DNA from: CAZXEU01 sp964639665
GTDB taxonomy: Bacteria; Bacteroidota; Rhodothermia; Rhodothermales; Bin80
Length of the DNA: 7,130 nucleotides
Assembly (NCBI GenBank): GCA_964639665.1
Contig: CAZXEU010000076.1
Location: 1-7,130 of the forward strand
Reading direction: 5' to 3'
This document shows, in pieces, positions 5,609 to 7,130 of this stretch; the first letter of the stretch is position 1, and the number at the start of each line of letters is the position of its first letter. The notes beneath the pieces were generated by a model. It had not been told where the DNA came from. It did no database searches and was given only the letters and a program-made list of their open reading frames with translations. Both the position numbers and the translations under genes were made by a program.

Positions 5609-7120
5609 TCATCCGCCGCCTTCTGACATTTCGACCGGCTTGTATCCGCCTTTCGAACGGAAGTAGAAGATCAGGCCTATGTAGCAGACCAGCATGAGAA
5701 TCGGTAGCAACGCGATAAGTCGGAGCGCGTCCTTTTGCGATTCCTCCGTCACCGCACCGATTTGCTGCCGCTGATCCTCAGGAAGTCCCTCCACCGCTGC
5801 CATATCGACACCTTGGTAGTCGCCGAAGATGCTGCTCCGCTCAACCATCACTTGTTCATGCAACTCCGTCGAGACTTGCATGAGATTGTCGTCGATGGCA
5901 CGGTCCTGCAGGCTTCCCATGAACGGTGCGCCAACTATGCCAACAGCGAGCAGCCCGACGCCCGAGACCAGGTTGATAGTGAGCGCGCCGCCGCGCGGCG
6001 ACTGGTCGGCCACGACGGCGAGCGTTGTCGGCCAGAAGAATGTCTTGCCGATACCGTATAGCGTGGCGGCAACGAGAATCATGATGCCGGCCGCAGCCGA
6101 AAGTGCGAACAGACCGATTGCAGCAATCAGTGAACAGGCAGCGAGCAAGCCCAGGGGAGAAATCTTGTGGGCAATATCGCCTGCGAAGAAGCGAAGCACC
6201 AGCATGATTGCCGACGTGTAAATGAGCACCCAGCCTGGATTGATGCCCAGCCGGCCCATTTCACCGCCCATGAAGGACGTGATCCAGCTGTCTACGCCCA
6301 GTTCAGTAGTAGCTAGCGGGAACATGATCAACAGGAACAGGATGACCATGACGCGGCCAATTGACCGTGTGTAAAAGCCATAGCCGACTGTAACTGCGAT
6401 GGTCAAAATCCAGCTTACAGCAGTTCCCCAGCCAATGATTTGGCCGAGTTGGAAGACGATCAGCGAAAACCCAATGAAAGCACCGATAATCCCGGCTTCC
6501 CGAAGCATGTCCCGGTAGGAGACCCCCGAAGCTACACGCTCGTGTATCGGGAATTTCTCCCTGAGCAGCATGGCCGCGTAGATGGCTGCCGGAATGAGGA
6601 TGAGCGCATTGGCAATGCGCCAGTCAAGCCCAAGAATTATGATAATGATGCCGCCGAGAACGAGGCCGCCTGGCCAGCCGGCATGCAAGATGTTGAGCCA
6701 CTTGGTCTTTTCCTTGGTGTAGATGGTTGCGACGACCGGGTTGATGTAGGCTTCTACCGTGCCGTTGCCAATGGCCAGGATGAAGGTGCCAATGTACATC
6801 GTCGCGTAGTCCTGAGCCAGCAGAATCATGATTCCTGAAATGACGTGACACGCCAAGCCGAACCACATGGCCGCCTTGTATCCGACGTAGTCGATTACGA
6901 AGCTGAACAGGATGATGCTAATGGCAAACGGCCACAGGCCGGCGCCAAGGATTTCGCCTACTTGCGTGGCGGTCAAGCCGAATTCTGCGCCCCAGGCATC
7001 GGCTGTGAGAACACGAGCAATAAAGCCGAAGGACGTAGCAACGAGCGCTATGAAGCAGCCCCAGAATAGCGGCTTGCTATGGTCAGGTTGTGAAGCGGAA
7101 ACAGCAGTTGCTTGGGCCAT
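5609..7120 (-). CDS. MFS permease, probably importing a small sugar or related product
   Basis: This is a 503-residue polytopic inner-membrane protein with about 12-14 hydrophobic segments, at roughly residues 18-36, 58-78, 83-102, 107-127, 147-165, 168-186, 210-230, 234-250, 256-272, 296-313, 322-341, 344-371, 380-402 and 466-488. The DYVGYK turn after the second segment (residues 77-82) matches the loop 2-3 signature of the major facilitator superfamily, and NGTVEAYINP in the fourth segment is also MFS-like. TTELGVDSWITSF near 271-283 recalls sugar permeases of the FucP-like group, but the substrate cannot be assigned. A hydrophilic stretch of about 60 residues (403-465) lies before the last segment. 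The position before two sulfatases suggests uptake of a desulfated sugar (inference), although the terminator implies a separate transcript. The ATG at 7120 is only 10 bp from the window edge, so its promoter is not visible; those 10 bases hold no Shine-Dalgarno sequence. Confidence 0.93.
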   Translation of the reverse strand: MAQATAVSASQPDHSKPLFWGCFIALVATSFGFIARVLTADAWGAEFGLTATQVGEILGAGLWPFAISIILFSFVIDYVGYKAAMWFGLACHVISGIMILLAQDYATMYIGTFILAIGNGTVEAYINPVVATIYTKEKTKWLNILHAGWPGGLVLGGIIIIILGLDWRIANALILIPAAIYAAMLLREKFPIHERVASGVSYRDMLREAGIIGAFIGFSLIVFQLGQIIGWGTAVSWILTIAVTVGYGFYTRSIGRVMVILFLLIMFPLATTELGVDSWITSFMGGEMGRLGINPGWVLIYTSAIMLVLRFFAGDIAHKISPLGLLAACSLIAAIGLFALSAAAGIMILVAATLYGIGKTFFWPTTLAVVADQSPRGGALTINLVSGVGLLAVGIVGAPFMGSLQDRAIDDNLMQVSTELHEQVMVERSSIFGDYQGVDMAAVEGLPEDQRQQIGAVTEESQKDALRLIALLPILMLVCYIGLIFYFRSKGGYKPVEMSEGGG

Positions 7121-7130
7121 GATCGTTGTG

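Overview
The window is about 7.1 kb of dense bacterial DNA with moderately high GC (my estimate is in the upper 50s percent). Every gene I can support lies on the minus strand: four complete protein-coding genes, plus the 5' part of a fifth that runs off the left edge. I saw no RNA genes, CRISPR arrays, insertion sequences or attachment sites. The gene content is secreted lipoprotein sulfatases, an FG-GAP/ASPIC-UnbV lipoprotein, a TPR lipoprotein and an MFS permease. This combination, with almost no Shine-Dalgarno sequences, suggests a Gram-negative degrader of sulfated polysaccharides, probably marine or aquatic. Rhodothermota/Balneolota-like, Planctomycetota and some Gammaproteobacteria carry this kind of content; the window alone does not decide the lineage.

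Layout in the direction of transcription, right to left. A 503-residue MFS transporter (7120-5609) is followed by a near-ideal intrinsic terminator hairpin (5453-5483). Next come two tandem but clearly different family S1 sulfatases. The first (5317-3887) has a complete CxPTR active-site motif and resembles the S1_16-type exo-sulfatases. The second (3796-2450) has a divergent active site, CRPSL plus GKWWEG. A gap of 281-347 bp follows, with a small AT-rich island and a 14-bp palindrome. Beyond it lies a CRTAC1-like lipoprotein (about 2102-345), and then, 48 bp further on, a lipoprotein with TPR-like repeats (296 to beyond base 1) that is not a closed ORF here because the window cuts it off.

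How the genes may work together (inference): the two sulfatases would be anchored by lipid in the cell envelope and remove sulfate esters from a polysaccharide or its oligosaccharides. The MFS permease would import a released small product. The CRTAC1-like/TPR pair is a recurrent neighbour arrangement in such genomes and is probably a surface or periplasmic binding or assembly module of unknown ligand. No glycoside hydrolase, TonB-dependent receptor or sulfatase-maturing enzyme is visible, so this would be only part of any polysaccharide-utilisation locus.

I found no convincing wholly new system. The best leads are the non-canonical sulfatase active site, the CRTAC1/TPR lipoprotein pair, and the concentration of lipoproteins (four of five genes).
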